Shown here piece after piece: positions 28,134 through 37,290 of a stretch of DNA of 64,000 nucleotides; within the stretch, counting starts at the first letter, position 1, and each line of letters begins with the position of its first letter. The notes under the pieces were generated by a model that did no database searches, was not told the DNA's origin, and saw nothing but the letters and a program-made list of their open reading frames with translations. Both the position numbers and the translations under genes were made by a program. This stretch comes from Microbispora oryzae. Its GTDB lineage: Bacteria; Actinomycetota; Actinomycetes; Streptosporangiales; Streptosporangiaceae. The stretch spans positions 62,001 to 126,000 of the forward strand of contig NZ_JAFCNB010000011.1 of assembly GCF_017896165.1 (NCBI RefSeq). The letters are read 5' to 3'.

Positions 28134-30758
28134 ATGCGACGCGGGCGGCTGCGGATCTACCTCGGCGCGGCGCCGGGGGTGGGCAAGACGTACGCCATGC
28201 TGTGCGAGGGCCGCCGGGCCCAGGATCGCGGCAGGGACGTGGTGGCGGCCCTGGTGGAGACCCACGGCCGGCCGCGTACGGCCGAGCTGCTGGCCGGCCT
28301 GGAGACGGTGCCGCGCCGGAGGATGCTCCACCGGGGCGCCGCCTTCGAGGAGATGGACGTGGACGCGGTGCTGGGCCGCGCCCCCCGCATCGCCCTGGTC
28401 GACGAGCTGGCCCACACCAACGTGCCGGGGTCGCGCAACGTCAAGCGCTGGCAGGACGTCGAGGAACTGCTGGACGCCGGCATCGACGTGATCTCCACGG
28501 TGAACATCCAGCACCTGGAGTCGGTCAACGACGTCGTCGAGCAGATCACCGGCATCCCGCAGCGCGAGACGGTGCCCGACGAGGTGGTCCGCCGGGCCGA
28601 CCAGGTCGAGCTGGTGGACATGTCGCCCGAGGCGCTGCGCCGCCGGATGGCGCACGGCAACGTCTACGGGCCGGAGAAGGTGGACGCCGCGCTGTCCAAC
28701 TACTTCCGGGTGGGGAACCTGACCGCGCTGCGGGAGCTGGCGCTGCTGTGGGTGGCCGACAAGGTCGACGAGCAGCTCGACCGCTACCGGGCCGAGCACG
28801 GCATCGCCACCACCTGGGAGGCGCGCGAGCGGGTGGTGGTGGCGCTGACCGGCGGGCCGGAGGGCGAGACGCTGCTGCGGCGGGCGGCGCGGATCGCGGC
28901 CCGCACCAAGGGGGCCGACCTGCTGGCCGTCCACGTCGCCCGCTCCGACGGGCTGGCCGGGGGCGATCCGGCGCTGCTGGCCCGCCAGCGCACTCTCGTG
29001 GAGAGCATGGGCGGCACCTATCACCAGGTGGCCGGCGACGACGTGCCGCGGGCGCTGCTGGAGTTCGCCCGCGGGGTCAACGCCACCCAGCTCGTGCTCG
29101 GCGCGTCCCGCCGCGGCCGCCTGGCCCAGATCCTGGCGCCCGGTGTCGGGGTGGAGACCACGGCCAGGTCGGGCACCATCGACGTCCACATGATCTCCCA
29201 CGAGCACGTACGGCAGGGCCGCGGCCACCCGTCCCGGTCTCGCGCGGCGCTGACCCGCCGGCGCCGCCTGGCCGGCTGGGCGATGGTCGCCACGCTGCTG
29301 CCGCTGCTGACGGCCGTGCTGGTGCCGCTGCGCGGGGCGCTGTCGCTGCCGAGCTTCATCCTGCTGTTCCTGACCACCGTGGTCGGGGTCGCCCTGGTCG
29401 GCGGCATGTGGCCGGCGATCACCGCGGCGGTGGGCGGGTCGCTCCTGCTCAACTACTTCTTCACCCCGCCGACCGGCAAGTTCACCATCGCCGATCCGGA
29501 GAACTTCTTCGCGCTGGCCGTGTTCGTCCTGGTGGCGGCCGCGGTGAGCATGATCGTCGACCTGGCGGCCCGCCGTACGAGGGAGGCGGCCCGCGCGGGG
29601 GCCGACGCGCAGGTGCTGTCGGCCCTGGCCGGGCACGTGCTGCGGGGCGAGTCGGCCGTGCCGTCCCTGCTGGCCCGCACGCGGGAGACGTTCGGCCTGG
29701 CCTCGGTCACCCTGCTGGAACGGCGCGGCCCGGTGGGGCCCGACGACCGGCCCGATCCCGGCGCCTGGCGGATCGTCGCCACCTCGGGCGGCCCCGTCTG
29801 TGCCTGCCCCGACGCCGCCGACACCGACGTGGCCGTCGACGACGATCTCGTGCTGGCCGCGCGGGGACGGCTGCTCGACGCCTCCGACCGGCACGTGATC
29901 GAGGCGTTCGCGGCGCAGATCGCCGTCGCGCTGCGGCAGGAACGGCTGGAGGAGGAGGCGGAGCGGGTCCGGCCGCTGGCCGAGGCCGACCGGATGCGCA
30001 CCGCCCTGCTCGCCGCCGTCAGCCACGACCTGCGCACTCCCCTGGCGTCGGCCACCGCGGCGGTGGACAGCCTGCGCACCACCGACGTCGAATGGTCGGA
30101 GGAGGACCGCGCGGAGCTGCTGGCGACGGCGAAGGAGTCGCTGGAGCGGCTGGACCGGCTGGTCGCCAACCTGCTCGACATGAGCAGGCTCCAGGCGGGC
30201 GCGCTCGGCGTCGCCATCCAGCCGGTGGCCGTGGAGGAGGTCGTGCCCGTGGCGCTCGACGACCTCGGCGCCCCCGGCGACCGGGTCGACACCCGCGTCC
30301 CCGGCGACCTGCCGGACGTCCTGGCCGACCCGGCGCTGCTCGAACGCGTCCTGGTCAATCTGATCTCCAACGCCGTCCGCTACAGCCCGCCCGGCGAGAA
30401 GGTGCTCCTGACCGCCAGCGCGTACGGAGACCACGTGGAGATCCGGGTCGTCGACCGCGGCCCCGGCATCCCGCCCGAGGCGTACGATCAGGTCTTCCTG
30501 CCGTTCCAGCGGCTCGGGGACCGCGACAACCACACGGGGGTCGGGCTTGGCCTCGCCCTGTCGCGCGGCCTGGCCGAGGCGATGGGCGGCACGCTCCTCC
30601 CCGAGGAGACACCGGGAGGCGGTTTGACCATGACGGTGACCCTGCCGGTTCCCGCCTGGATCCGGCCCGTCCCGGAGGCGGATCAGCCCGCGGACGAAGG
30701 TCCCGGCGCCGAGGCGGAGCCGCCGGAGGGCCCGCGGCTCTCCGAGGAGGCACGGTGA
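28134..30758 (+). CDS. kdpD: KdpD sensor histidine kinase
   Basis: An 874-residue kinase with the full domain order: KdpD N-terminal ATP-binding domain (GAAPGVGKTYAML), a universal-stress-like segment, four membrane helices (about residues 380-480), a GAF-like region, HisKA with the phosphorylated His in AAVSHDLRTPLAS, and an HATPase domain with N and G boxes. It senses low K+ / turgor and phosphorylates KdpE. It follows kdpC by 3 bp. Confidence 0.96.
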   Translation: MRRGRLRIYLGAAPGVGKTYAMLCEGRRAQDRGRDVVAALVETHGRPRTAELLAGLETVPRRRMLHRGAAFEEMDVDAVLGRAPRIALVDELAHTNVPGSRNVKRWQDVEELLDAGIDVISTVNIQHLESVNDVVEQITGIPQRETVPDEVVRRADQVELVDMSPEALRRRMAHGNVYGPEKVDAALSNYFRVGNLTALRELALLWVADKVDEQLDRYRAEHGIATTWEARERVVVALTGGPEGETLLRRAARIAARTKGADLLAVHVARSDGLAGGDPALLARQRTLVESMGGTYHQVAGDDVPRALLEFARGVNATQLVLGASRRGRLAQILAPGVGVETTARSGTIDVHMISHEHVRQGRGHPSRSRAALTRRRRLAGWAMVATLLPLLTAVLVPLRGALSLPSFILLFLTTVVGVALVGGMWPAITAAVGGSLLLNYFFTPPTGKFTIADPENFFALAVFVLVAAAVSMIVDLAARRTREAARAGADAQVLSALAGHVLRGESAVPSLLARTRETFGLASVTLLERRGPVGPDDRPDPGAWRIVATSGGPVCACPDAADTDVAVDDDLVLAARGRLLDASDRHVIEAFAAQIAVALRQERLEEEAERVRPLAEADRMRTALLAAVSHDLRTPLASATAAVDSLRTTDVEWSEEDRAELLATAKESLERLDRLVANLLDMSRLQAGALGVAIQPVAVEEVVPVALDDLGAPGDRVDTRVPGDLPDVLADPALLERVLVNLISNAVRYSPPGEKVLLTASAYGDHVEIRVVDRGPGIPPEAYDQVFLPFQRLGDRDNHTGVGLGLALSRGLAEAMGGTLLPEETPGGGLTMTVTLPVPAWIRPVPEADQPADEGPGAEAEPPEGPRLSEEAR

Positions 30759-31423
30759 CGCGCATCCTGGTCGTGGACGACGAGCCGCAGATGCTGCGGG
30801 CGCTGCGGATCAACCTGGTGGCCCGCCGATACGAGGTCGCGGTCGCGGCGGACGGCGCGTCCGCGCTGCGGGAGGCGGCCGACCGGCGTCCCGACCTGGT
30901 GCTGCTCGACCTCGGGCTGCCGGACATGGACGGGGTGGACGTCATCCACGGGCTGCGGGGCTGGACCAGCACGCCGATCATCGTGCTGTCCGGCCGCGCC
31001 GGCAACCAGGACAAGGTGGAGGCCCTCGACGCCGGGGCCGACGACTACGTCACCAAGCCGTTCGGCATCGACGAGCTGCTGGCCCGGGTCCGCGCCGTCA
31101 CCCGCCGCGCCGCCGTGCACGAGGCGGAACTGGCCAGCGTCCGGATCGGCGACCACGTGATCGACCTGATCGGCAAGACGGTCTCCGGCGACGTACGGCT
31201 CACTCCCACCGAGTGGCACATCCTGGAGATCCTCGCCCGCAACCCCGGGAAACTGGTCGGCCAGCGGCAGCTGCTCAACCAGGTGTGGGGGGAGAAGTTC
31301 GTCAAGGAGACCCACTACCTGCGCCAGTACATGGCCCAGTTGCGGCGCAAGCTGGAGCGGGATCCCGCCCATCCCGTCCATCTGATCACCGAGCCCGGGA
31401 TGGGCTACCGCTTCAAGCCGTGA
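30755..31423 (+). CDS. kdpE: KdpE response regulator
   Basis: A 222-residue OmpR-family regulator. Receiver domain ILVVDDEPQ with the phosphorylation Asp in LVLLDLGLPDMDG and Lys in VTKPFGIDELLARV. The C-terminal winged helix ends LITEPGMGYRFKP. GTG 30755 overlaps the kdpD stop (GTGA). It likely activates kdp and perhaps the KimA-like and lysA-like genes. Confidence 0.96.
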   Translation: MTRILVVDDEPQMLRALRINLVARRYEVAVAADGASALREAADRRPDLVLLDLGLPDMDGVDVIHGLRGWTSTPIIVLSGRAGNQDKVEALDAGADDYVTKPFGIDELLARVRAVTRRAAVHEAELASVRIGDHVIDLIGKTVSGDVRLTPTEWHILEILARNPGKLVGQRQLLNQVWGEKFVKETHYLRQYMAQLRRKLERDPAHPVHLITEPGMGYRFKP

Positions 31424-31444
31424 CAGGGACGACTGACAGGGGGC

Positions 31445-32992
31445 TCACTCGTCGATGTAGCGCAGGTGCTGGCGGTCGAGACGGCGCTGAAGACGGCGGT
31501 AGGTGCGCTCGCCGATCTCCCCCGCCGCGTGCATCCGGGCGAGCGCCTCGATCTGGATGTCCAGCACGTCCCTGCGGACCTGGCCGTAGGTGTCGGTGAG
31601 GTCCTCCGACTCCTGGTCCAGGTCCTGCTGGATGCGGAGCGAGCGCCGCACCTGCTCCAGTACGGCGGGTGAGGCGGCCTCCAGGTCGCCGAGCTGCTCC
31701 ACGTAGGCGGCGGCGACCTCGGTCAGCCGTCTCCTGGCCTGGGTGTACTCGGCCTGCGAGTCGCCGGCCGCGACCGCCAGGCCGGAGAGCCGGACGAGCG
31801 GGGCGAGCGTGAAGCCCTGGACCACGAGGGAGATGACGATGACGCCGGTGGCCAGCACCACGAGCAGGCTCCGGTGGGGGAGCGGCGCTCCGGTGGCGGT
31901 GGTCAGCGGGATGGACAGCGCGGCCGCGAGCGGCACGACCCCCCGGGCGCCGGCCCACGACACGACCGCCGACACGGGCCAGGACGGCCGCAGCCGCCCG
32001 CCGCTCCGGCGCTGGGCCAGGGCGGTCAGCGGGACCATCCAGGCCACCCTGACCAGGACCAATATGATCGCGATGACCACCACCGCGCCGACCCAGGGCC
32101 GTTCGGCCGCGGCGAGGTGGCGGATCTGTCCCGGGAGCTGCAGCCCGATCAGGCTGAAGACGACGCTCTCCAAGAGGAAGATCACCGTGCCGTACACGGC
32201 GGTGAGCTGGAGCCGGATCCGCGAGTCGGTCAGCTCGTGCTGCTTCGCACCGATGATCACGGCCGAGACGATCACCGAGGTCACGCCCGAGGCGCCCACG
32301 GCCTCCGCGAGGACGTAGCCGAGGTAGGGCACGATCAGCGCGATCACGCTTTCGAGCACCGGGTCTTCGGTGCGCCGCCGGATGAACGAGACGCCGACGG
32401 CCAGCAGCGCGCCGACGATCGCGCCGCCGACGGCCAGCCGGGCGAAGTCGAGGGCGATCCCCGACCACCCCGCGATTCCCCCGGCGACCGCGACGGCGCT
32501 GGCGATCCGGAAGAGGATCAGGCTGGTGGCGTCGTTGAACAGGCTCTCCGCCTGCACCAGCGCCTGCAGCCGGGGCGGCAGGGCCAGCCGCCGGCCGAGG
32601 GCGGTCACGGCGACGGGGTCGGTGCTGGCCAGCACGGCCCCCAGGACGAATCCCAGCGAGATCGGCAGCGGCGTGAGCAGCGTGGTCACATAGCCCACGG
32701 CCGCCGCCGAGACCAGCACGAGGCCCACCGCCAGCAGGGTGACCGGCCGCCACAGCCGCCGCAGCTCACGCCAGGACAGCTCCTCGCCCGCGGCGTACAG
32801 CAGGGGCGGCAGCACGACCAGGCTGACGATCTCGGGGGTGACGTGGATCTGCTCGGTGAACGGCAGCAGCCCAAGCGCGACGCCCGCGACGACGAGCAGT
32901 GAAGGCGCGGGGACACGGATCCGGCCCGCGAATGTCGCCACCACGGTGGCCACGGCGACCAGGAATAGCACGATCTGAACGCTCTGCACCAC
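31445..32992 (-). CDS. CPA1-family Na+(K+)/H+ antiporter
   Basis: A 516-residue NhaP-type antiporter. About 12 helices, with the ion-site signatures ASTDPVAVTALGRR and ESLFNDATSLILF, and a C-terminal cytoplasmic helical tail of about 110 residues. GAGGAG stands four and seven bases before GTG 32992 and GTG 32989, so one of these is preferred over an upstream start at 33040. Convergent with kdpE. Role: cation export and pH/K+ balance. Confidence 0.92.
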   Translation of the reverse strand: MVQSVQIVLFLVAVATVVATFAGRIRVPAPSLLVVAGVALGLLPFTEQIHVTPEIVSLVVLPPLLYAAGEELSWRELRRLWRPVTLLAVGLVLVSAAAVGYVTTLLTPLPISLGFVLGAVLASTDPVAVTALGRRLALPPRLQALVQAESLFNDATSLILFRIASAVAVAGGIAGWSGIALDFARLAVGGAIVGALLAVGVSFIRRRTEDPVLESVIALIVPYLGYVLAEAVGASGVTSVIVSAVIIGAKQHELTDSRIRLQLTAVYGTVIFLLESVVFSLIGLQLPGQIRHLAAAERPWVGAVVVIAIILVLVRVAWMVPLTALAQRRSGGRLRPSWPVSAVVSWAGARGVVPLAAALSIPLTTATGAPLPHRSLLVVLATGVIVISLVVQGFTLAPLVRLSGLAVAAGDSQAEYTQARRRLTEVAAAYVEQLGDLEAASPAVLEQVRRSLRIQQDLDQESEDLTDTYGQVRRDVLDIQIEALARMHAAGEIGERTYRRLQRRLDRQHLRYIDE

Positions 32993-33197
32993 GTCTCCTC
33001 GGAATGCCTGCTGACATGCCGACCAGACTTCCCGGCGCACCGGCCACCACGGTACAGGACGGGAAAAAGTTCACTTCAAGCCGGGGCGTGGGCCGAGCCC
33101 GTCTCCGACTGCCCGAGGCCGGAGCCGGGCCCGGAGTCGGGATGGGGGTTGTCGCTGTCGCTCGCGTGTGCGGCGAGATCTCTGGCCAGTACGCACA

Positions 33198-33461
33198 TCA
33201 CGCGGTCCTGGAGATCGGCCGGTCCATCGTCCCGGCGGGGTCGATCACGATGCCGGCCACGCCGAGGTCCTTGAGCATGCCGCGCAGCGCGGGCTCGCTG
33301 AGCCGGATCCAGGGCTGTTCCGTGCCGAGCACCCGGGCCAGCCGCGGTGACGAGGTGAACGCGACAGACGTCCTCCGCCCCGACGGGGTCCGGAAGAGAC
33401 GGAGCGCCAGGGCACAGGCGCCGGGGCGTACGGGCACGTATAAGAGCGGTTGATCAGACAT
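33198..33461 (-). CDS. SAV_915-like small protein
   Basis: An 87-residue cytoplasmic protein: ALALRLFRTPSGRRTSVAFTSSPRLARVLG and WIRLSEPALRGML match the SAV_915/SseB-like small proteins of actinomycetes. Function unknown. Confidence 0.65.
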   Translation of the reverse strand: MSDQPLLYVPVRPGACALALRLFRTPSGRRTSVAFTSSPRLARVLGTEQPWIRLSEPALRGMLKDLGVAGIVIDPAGTMDRPISRTA

Positions 33462-33570
33462 CGGGTGCCTCCGTAGAGCGTCGACAGGACGTCGACACGG
33501 CGACGCTAGTGCGGCAAAGACCCTGGGCGACCGCCTCGATACGCGATTGCGACGCCGGTCGGGGGAACGC

Positions 33571-33652
33571 TGACGCGCCGTTGACGGCCGTGCGGGACCC
33601 GTCGCGTCAACCGGGCGTCAGTGTTTGGCGCGGGCCCATCAGGAAGGCGTCA
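33571..33652. promoter_or_regulatory. TGACG-box cluster before the lysA-like gene
   Basis: TGACG at 33571 and 33582 are 11 bp apart on the plus strand. CGTCA (same box inverted) is at 33605 and 33616, again 11 bp apart, and at 33648. The cluster lies about 105-190 bp before the decarboxylase start. It mirrors the boxes before the KimA-like gene. Confidence 0.5.
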
Positions 33653-33757
33653 GGAGGACTCCTCATCCACCAGAGACATGCTTAGCGTCGATTTTGTCCC
33701 GATTTAAGCGCTGTCCGAGCTGAATGCACCGGAGCGCCGGAGGGAGTAGGGGGAGTC

Positions 33758-35149
33758 ATGAGCGTCGTGACCAGGCACGCCGTCAGCGGCGACGTCGGAA
33801 ACCTTGCCACCGGAAACCTTGCCACCGGGGAGACGCCGAACCGGGTCGTGCGCACGCCCGGCCCCTCGCCCTGGCCGGCCACGGCCCGGTTCGGCGACGA
33901 CGGACGGATGACGGTCGGCGGGGTCGACCTGCTGGAGATCGCGACCCGGTTCGGCACACCGGCCTACGTGATGGACGAGACGGACGTCCGCCTCCGCTGC
34001 CGCGACTACCGTGCCGCGCTGCCGGGGGCCGAGATCGCCTACGCGGCGAAGGCGTTCCTGTGCCGGGCGATGGCCGTGTGGGTGCGGTCGGAGGGGCTCG
34101 GCCTCGACGTCTGCTCCGCGGGTGAGCTGGCCGTGGCGCGGGCCGCCGGGTTCCCGGCCGGGCGGATCATTATGCACGGCAACGCCAAGACCCCGGCCGA
34201 GCTGCGCGCCGCGGTGGACGAGGGCGTCGGACGCATCGTGATCGACAACCTCGCGGAGATCAACCGGCTGGCGGCGCTCGTCCCGCCGGGGACCCGGCAG
34301 CGGGTCCTGGTCCGAGTGATCCCCGACATCGACGCCGGGGCCCACGCCGCGATCCGGACCGGCGGCGAGGACCACAAGTTCGGTCTCTCCATCACCGCCG
34401 GGGCGGCCGGGGAGGCGGTCAGCCGTGTCCTGGCCCAGCCCCGGCTCGAACTGGCCGGCCTGCACTGCCATCTCGGATCGCAGATCGGCGAGGTGGAGCC
34501 GTACGAGCGGGCGGCCCGGGTCCTGGTGGAGCAGCTCGCCCGCATCCGGGAGGCCCACGGCGTGATCCTGCCGGAGCTCGACCTCGGGGGAGGCCACGCG
34601 ATCGCCTACGCGGACGGGCAGCACGGCCTGGCTCCACACCGGCTGGCCGCCGTGGCCCACGCGGTGCGGGAGCGCTGCGCCGGCGCGGGTCTGCCGGCCC
34701 CGCACCTGGTCATCGAGCCGGGACGGGCGGTCAGCGGCCCGGCGGGTGTGACGCTCTATCGCGTCATCGCGGTCAAGAAGGGCCTGCGCCGCACCTACGT
34801 CGCGGTCGACGGCGGGATGAGCGACAACCCCCGGCCCGCCATGTACGGCTCCCGCCACGAGATCCGCCTGGTCGGCCGCGCGACGCGGGCCGGCGTCCGG
34901 GATCACACCGTGGTCGGGCATCACTGCGAGACGGGCGACACCCTGGGCGAGGGCGTTCCCCTGCCCGCCGACATCCGGCCGGGAGACGTGCTGGCGGTGG
35001 CCGCGACGGGGGCCTACAACCACTCGATGGCCTCGACGTACAACATGACGGGCCGCCCGCCGGTCGTCGCCGTCAGCAGGGGCAGGGCCCGGCTGGTGGT
35101 CCGGCGGGAAGGCCCGGAAGATCTCATGCGCCGAGACGTCGGCCTGTGA
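33758..35149 (+). CDS. lysA: Diaminopimelate decarboxylase-like PLP enzyme
   Basis: A 463-residue fold-type III PLP enzyme. Schiff-base Lys in IAYAAKAFL, HCHLGSQI, EPGRAVSGPAG, the catalytic CETGD and GAYNHSMASTYN are all present. LysA makes lysine from meso-diaminopimelate. A direct repeat GNLATGNLATGE lies in the N-terminal extension. GGAGGGAGTAGGGGGAG precedes the ATG. The location beside kdp suggests a second, regulated copy rather than the housekeeping gene; this is inference. Confidence 0.88.
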   Translation: MSVVTRHAVSGDVGNLATGNLATGETPNRVVRTPGPSPWPATARFGDDGRMTVGGVDLLEIATRFGTPAYVMDETDVRLRCRDYRAALPGAEIAYAAKAFLCRAMAVWVRSEGLGLDVCSAGELAVARAAGFPAGRIIMHGNAKTPAELRAAVDEGVGRIVIDNLAEINRLAALVPPGTRQRVLVRVIPDIDAGAHAAIRTGGEDHKFGLSITAGAAGEAVSRVLAQPRLELAGLHCHLGSQIGEVEPYERAARVLVEQLARIREAHGVILPELDLGGGHAIAYADGQHGLAPHRLAAVAHAVRERCAGAGLPAPHLVIEPGRAVSGPAGVTLYRVIAVKKGLRRTYVAVDGGMSDNPRPAMYGSRHEIRLVGRATRAGVRDHTVVGHHCETGDTLGEGVPLPADIRPGDVLAVAATGAYNHSMASTYNMTGRPPVVAVSRGRARLVVRREGPEDLMRRDVGL

Positions 35150-35178
35150 GCCGCGTGCCCCTCAGCATTCGGTCCCCT

Positions 35179-36306
35179 TCAGTAGTCGGTCCTCGTCGCG
35201 GCGCGGACCTCGCCGAGTGTCGTCTCGGCGATGGCCTCGGCGCGGGCGTTGCCCTCCCTCAGGATCGCCCGGAGGTGCCCGCGGTCGGCGGCGTAGGCGG
35301 AGCGGCGGGCCCGCAGGGGCGCGAGGTGCTCGTTGACCGCCTCGGTGACCAGCCTCTTCAGCGCCGCGGCTCCCCCGTCGCCGACCTCGTCGGCCACCTG
35401 GCGCGGATCACGGCCAAGGCACAGGGCGGCGAGCAGCACCAGGTTGGCGACTTCGGGCCGCGCCACCGGGTCGTACGTGATGTGCCGCAGCGCGTCGGTC
35501 TTGGCGCCGCGGATCAGCCGCGCGGTCTCGTCGGCGCTCGCCGCGAGGGCGATGGCGTTGCCGCGGCTCTTGCTCATCTTGCCGCCGTCGGTGCCGAGGA
35601 GCAGCGGGGCGTCGGACAGCAGCGCGTCGGGCTCGGGCAGGAGCACCCCGGCCGCCCTGCCGTACCTGGCGTTGAAGCGCCGGGCGACGGTGCGGGTGAC
35701 CTCCAGGTGGGGAAGCTGATCCTGCCCGACGGGCACCAGGTTGGCCTTGCAGAACAGGATGTCGGCCGCCTGGTGGACGGGATAGACGTACATCAGCCCG
35801 CTCACCGACGAGCGGCGCGAATGGGCGATCTCATCCTTGACCGTGGGGTTGCGGTTCAGCTCCGGCACCGAGACCAGGCTGAGAAACGGCAGGAGGAGCT
35901 GGTTGAGGGCGGGTACGGCGCTGTGGGCGAAGATCGTGGCACGCTCGGGGTCGACACCCACGGCGAGATAGTCGAGCACCAACTCCTCGACGTTCTCGGT
36001 GAGGCGGTCGGCGACGTCGCGATCGGTGAGCACCTGATAGTCGGCGATCACCACCATCAGCTCCACACCGCTGTCCTGCAGGCGTACGCGGTTGCGCAGG
36101 GTGCCGAAGTAGTGGCCGAGGTGCAGCCGGCCGGTGGGCCGGTCGCCGGTCAGCACCCGGAACCGTCCGGGGTCCGTCGCGAGCTGGTCTTCGATCTCGG
36201 CGCTGCGCCGGCGGGCGGCGGACAGGCCGAGCGGGTCCGGCCCGCCGGCGTCCTCGCCCGGACGGGCGTCGGCGGTGTCGGCGCTGGAGTAGGCCGTGGT
36301 GGGCAT
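35179..36306 (-). CDS. trpS: Tryptophanyl-tRNA synthetase, attenuation-controlled
   Basis: A 375-residue class I aminoacyl-tRNA synthetase. The HIGH-type motif is in GDRPTGRLHLGHYFGTL and KMSKS in GTDGGKMSKSRGNA. It charges tRNA-Trp. AGGAGA five bases before ATG 36306 supports the start. It is preceded by a leader peptide with tandem Trp codons and a terminator (36413-36540), the arrangement described for the auxiliary, indolmycin-resistant synthetase of Streptomyces. So this may be an inducible second TrpRS. Confidence 0.95.
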   Translation of the reverse strand: MPTTAYSSADTADARPGEDAGGPDPLGLSAARRRSAEIEDQLATDPGRFRVLTGDRPTGRLHLGHYFGTLRNRVRLQDSGVELMVVIADYQVLTDRDVADRLTENVEELVLDYLAVGVDPERATIFAHSAVPALNQLLLPFLSLVSVPELNRNPTVKDEIAHSRRSSVSGLMYVYPVHQAADILFCKANLVPVGQDQLPHLEVTRTVARRFNARYGRAAGVLLPEPDALLSDAPLLLGTDGGKMSKSRGNAIALAASADETARLIRGAKTDALRHITYDPVARPEVANLVLLAALCLGRDPRQVADEVGDGGAAALKRLVTEAVNEHLAPLRARRSAYAADRGHLRAILREGNARAEAIAETTLGEVRAATRTDY

Positions 36307-36412
36307 TGGTTCTCCTGGTCTGATGGGAGTGGGTGCTGGATTCCGGTCGGGTGCCGGCCGCCGGTGGGGCCCACTCTTCGATCAGTTCCGGAGAACTTCC
36401 GAGAACGCGGAA

Positions 36413-36479
36413 GGGCCGTCCATCCGAACGGCCCTCGCCATACGCGTCAGGGGTGGCCGCTCCTAAGGGGAGCGCCACC
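36413..36479 (-). promoter_or_regulatory. Tryptophan attenuator (pause hairpin, antiterminator, terminator)
   Basis: Reading in the minus direction, hairpin 1:2 pairs GGTGGCGCTCC (with both Trp codons) with GGAGCGGCCACC (36452-36479). The terminator pairs GGGCCGT with ACGGCCC (36413-36419 and 36428-36434, 8-base loop), followed by TTCC. AGCGGCC of arm 2 can instead pair with GGCCGTT of the terminator, forming an antiterminator when a ribosome stalls at the Trp codons. Confidence 0.85.
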
Positions 36480-36504
36480 AGTTCGCACATGGCGGACGAC
36501 GCAT
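36463..36504 (-). CDS. trpS leader peptide MRRPPCANWWRSP
   Basis: A 13-residue reading frame from ATG 36504 to TAG at 36463. Two adjacent Trp codons sit three codons before the end, inside arm 1 of the pause hairpin. A -10 box TACGCT ends six bases before the ATG, so the leader is probably leaderless. Low charged tRNA-Trp would stall the ribosome and raise trpS expression. Confidence 0.85.
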   Translation of the reverse strand: MRRPPCANWWRSP

Positions 36505-36510
36505 GCGACA

Positions 36511-36540
36511 AGCGTACGCCCGCGCACCCGCAGTTCTCAA
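36511..36540 (-). promoter_or_regulatory. Promoter of the trpS leader
   Basis: On the minus strand, -35 TTGAGA (36535-36540), an 18-bp spacer and -10 TACGCT (36511-36516). Transcription would start at or next to the ATG of the leader peptide (36504). Confidence 0.7.
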
Positions 36541-36607
36541 GATCGAAACCAGCTCTGTGCGGGGTCCTGGCGGTACTGTGACCGCATGCTTCGACGCCGA
36601 GACCGTC

Positions 36608-37264
36608 ATGGCTGACCGCCCGCGGACCAGGCCCGCGCCCCCGACGGAGACCACGATCGACTCGGCCGACTGGGACAGCCGGGACCTGTCCGGCGAGACG
36701 TACCGCCGGGTCGCCTTCGTCGACGTGGACATGACGGAGGCGTTCGGCCGGGGCGCCGACTTCTCCGAATGCCACTTCCGGGGCGTCCGGTTCAACGCGT
36801 CGATCCACACGGACGCGGCGTTCGTCAACTGCGCCTTCACCCGCTGCACCTTCTTCGACACCACGTTCACCGCCTGCAAGCTCGTGGGCAGCGTGTTCGA
36901 CGGCTGCACGTTCGACCTGCTCAAGGTGGACGGCGGCGACTGGTCGTACACGTCCCTCGCCGGGGCCGACCTGCGCCGGGCGACCTTCGACGGCGTCCGG
37001 ATGCGCGAGGCCGACCTGGGCGGAGCCCGGTGCGCCGGAGCCACCCTGCGGGGGCTGGACCTCTCCGGCGCCTGGTTCCACAACGCCGACCTGTCCCGCT
37101 GCGACCTGCGCGGCAGCGACCTCTCCTCGGTGAACGTTCAGACGGTGACGCTGGCGGGCGCCGTCATCGATCCGTACCAGGCGGTGACGATCGCCGCCGG
37201 GCTGGGCTTCGACGTACGAGGCGACATCGAGAGGGCCGGACGGCGACCGCGCGCCCCCAGGTAA
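36608..37264 (+). CDS. Pentapeptide-repeat protein
   Basis: A 218-residue protein made largely of A(D/N)LxX-type pentapeptides (ADFSECHFRGVRF, CAFTRCTFFDTTF, ADLRRATFDGVRMREADLGGA), which form a right-handed quadrilateral helix. Family members include Qnr and MfpA, which shield DNA gyrase, but many have unknown roles. GTG 36578 is an alternative start. Divergent from the trpS leader promoter. Confidence 0.85.
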   Translation: MADRPRTRPAPPTETTIDSADWDSRDLSGETYRRVAFVDVDMTEAFGRGADFSECHFRGVRFNASIHTDAAFVNCAFTRCTFFDTTFTACKLVGSVFDGCTFDLLKVDGGDWSYTSLAGADLRRATFDGVRMREADLGGARCAGATLRGLDLSGAWFHNADLSRCDLRGSDLSSVNVQTVTLAGAVIDPYQAVTIAAGLGFDVRGDIERAGRRPRAPR

Positions 37265-37290
37265 GGCGCGCCCTCAGGGCAGGCGGACGA

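Noticed and set aside
27162-30533. A very long open frame on the minus strand opposite kdpC and kdpD
   Set aside because: It is the antisense of well-conserved genes; high GC creates such frames. Its translation is low-complexity Gly/Arg/Asp/Val sequence without any domain.
35831-37081. Long minus-strand frame overlapping trpS, its leader and the pentapeptide gene
   Set aside because: It is out of frame with the clear synthetase and leader peptide and has no family features.
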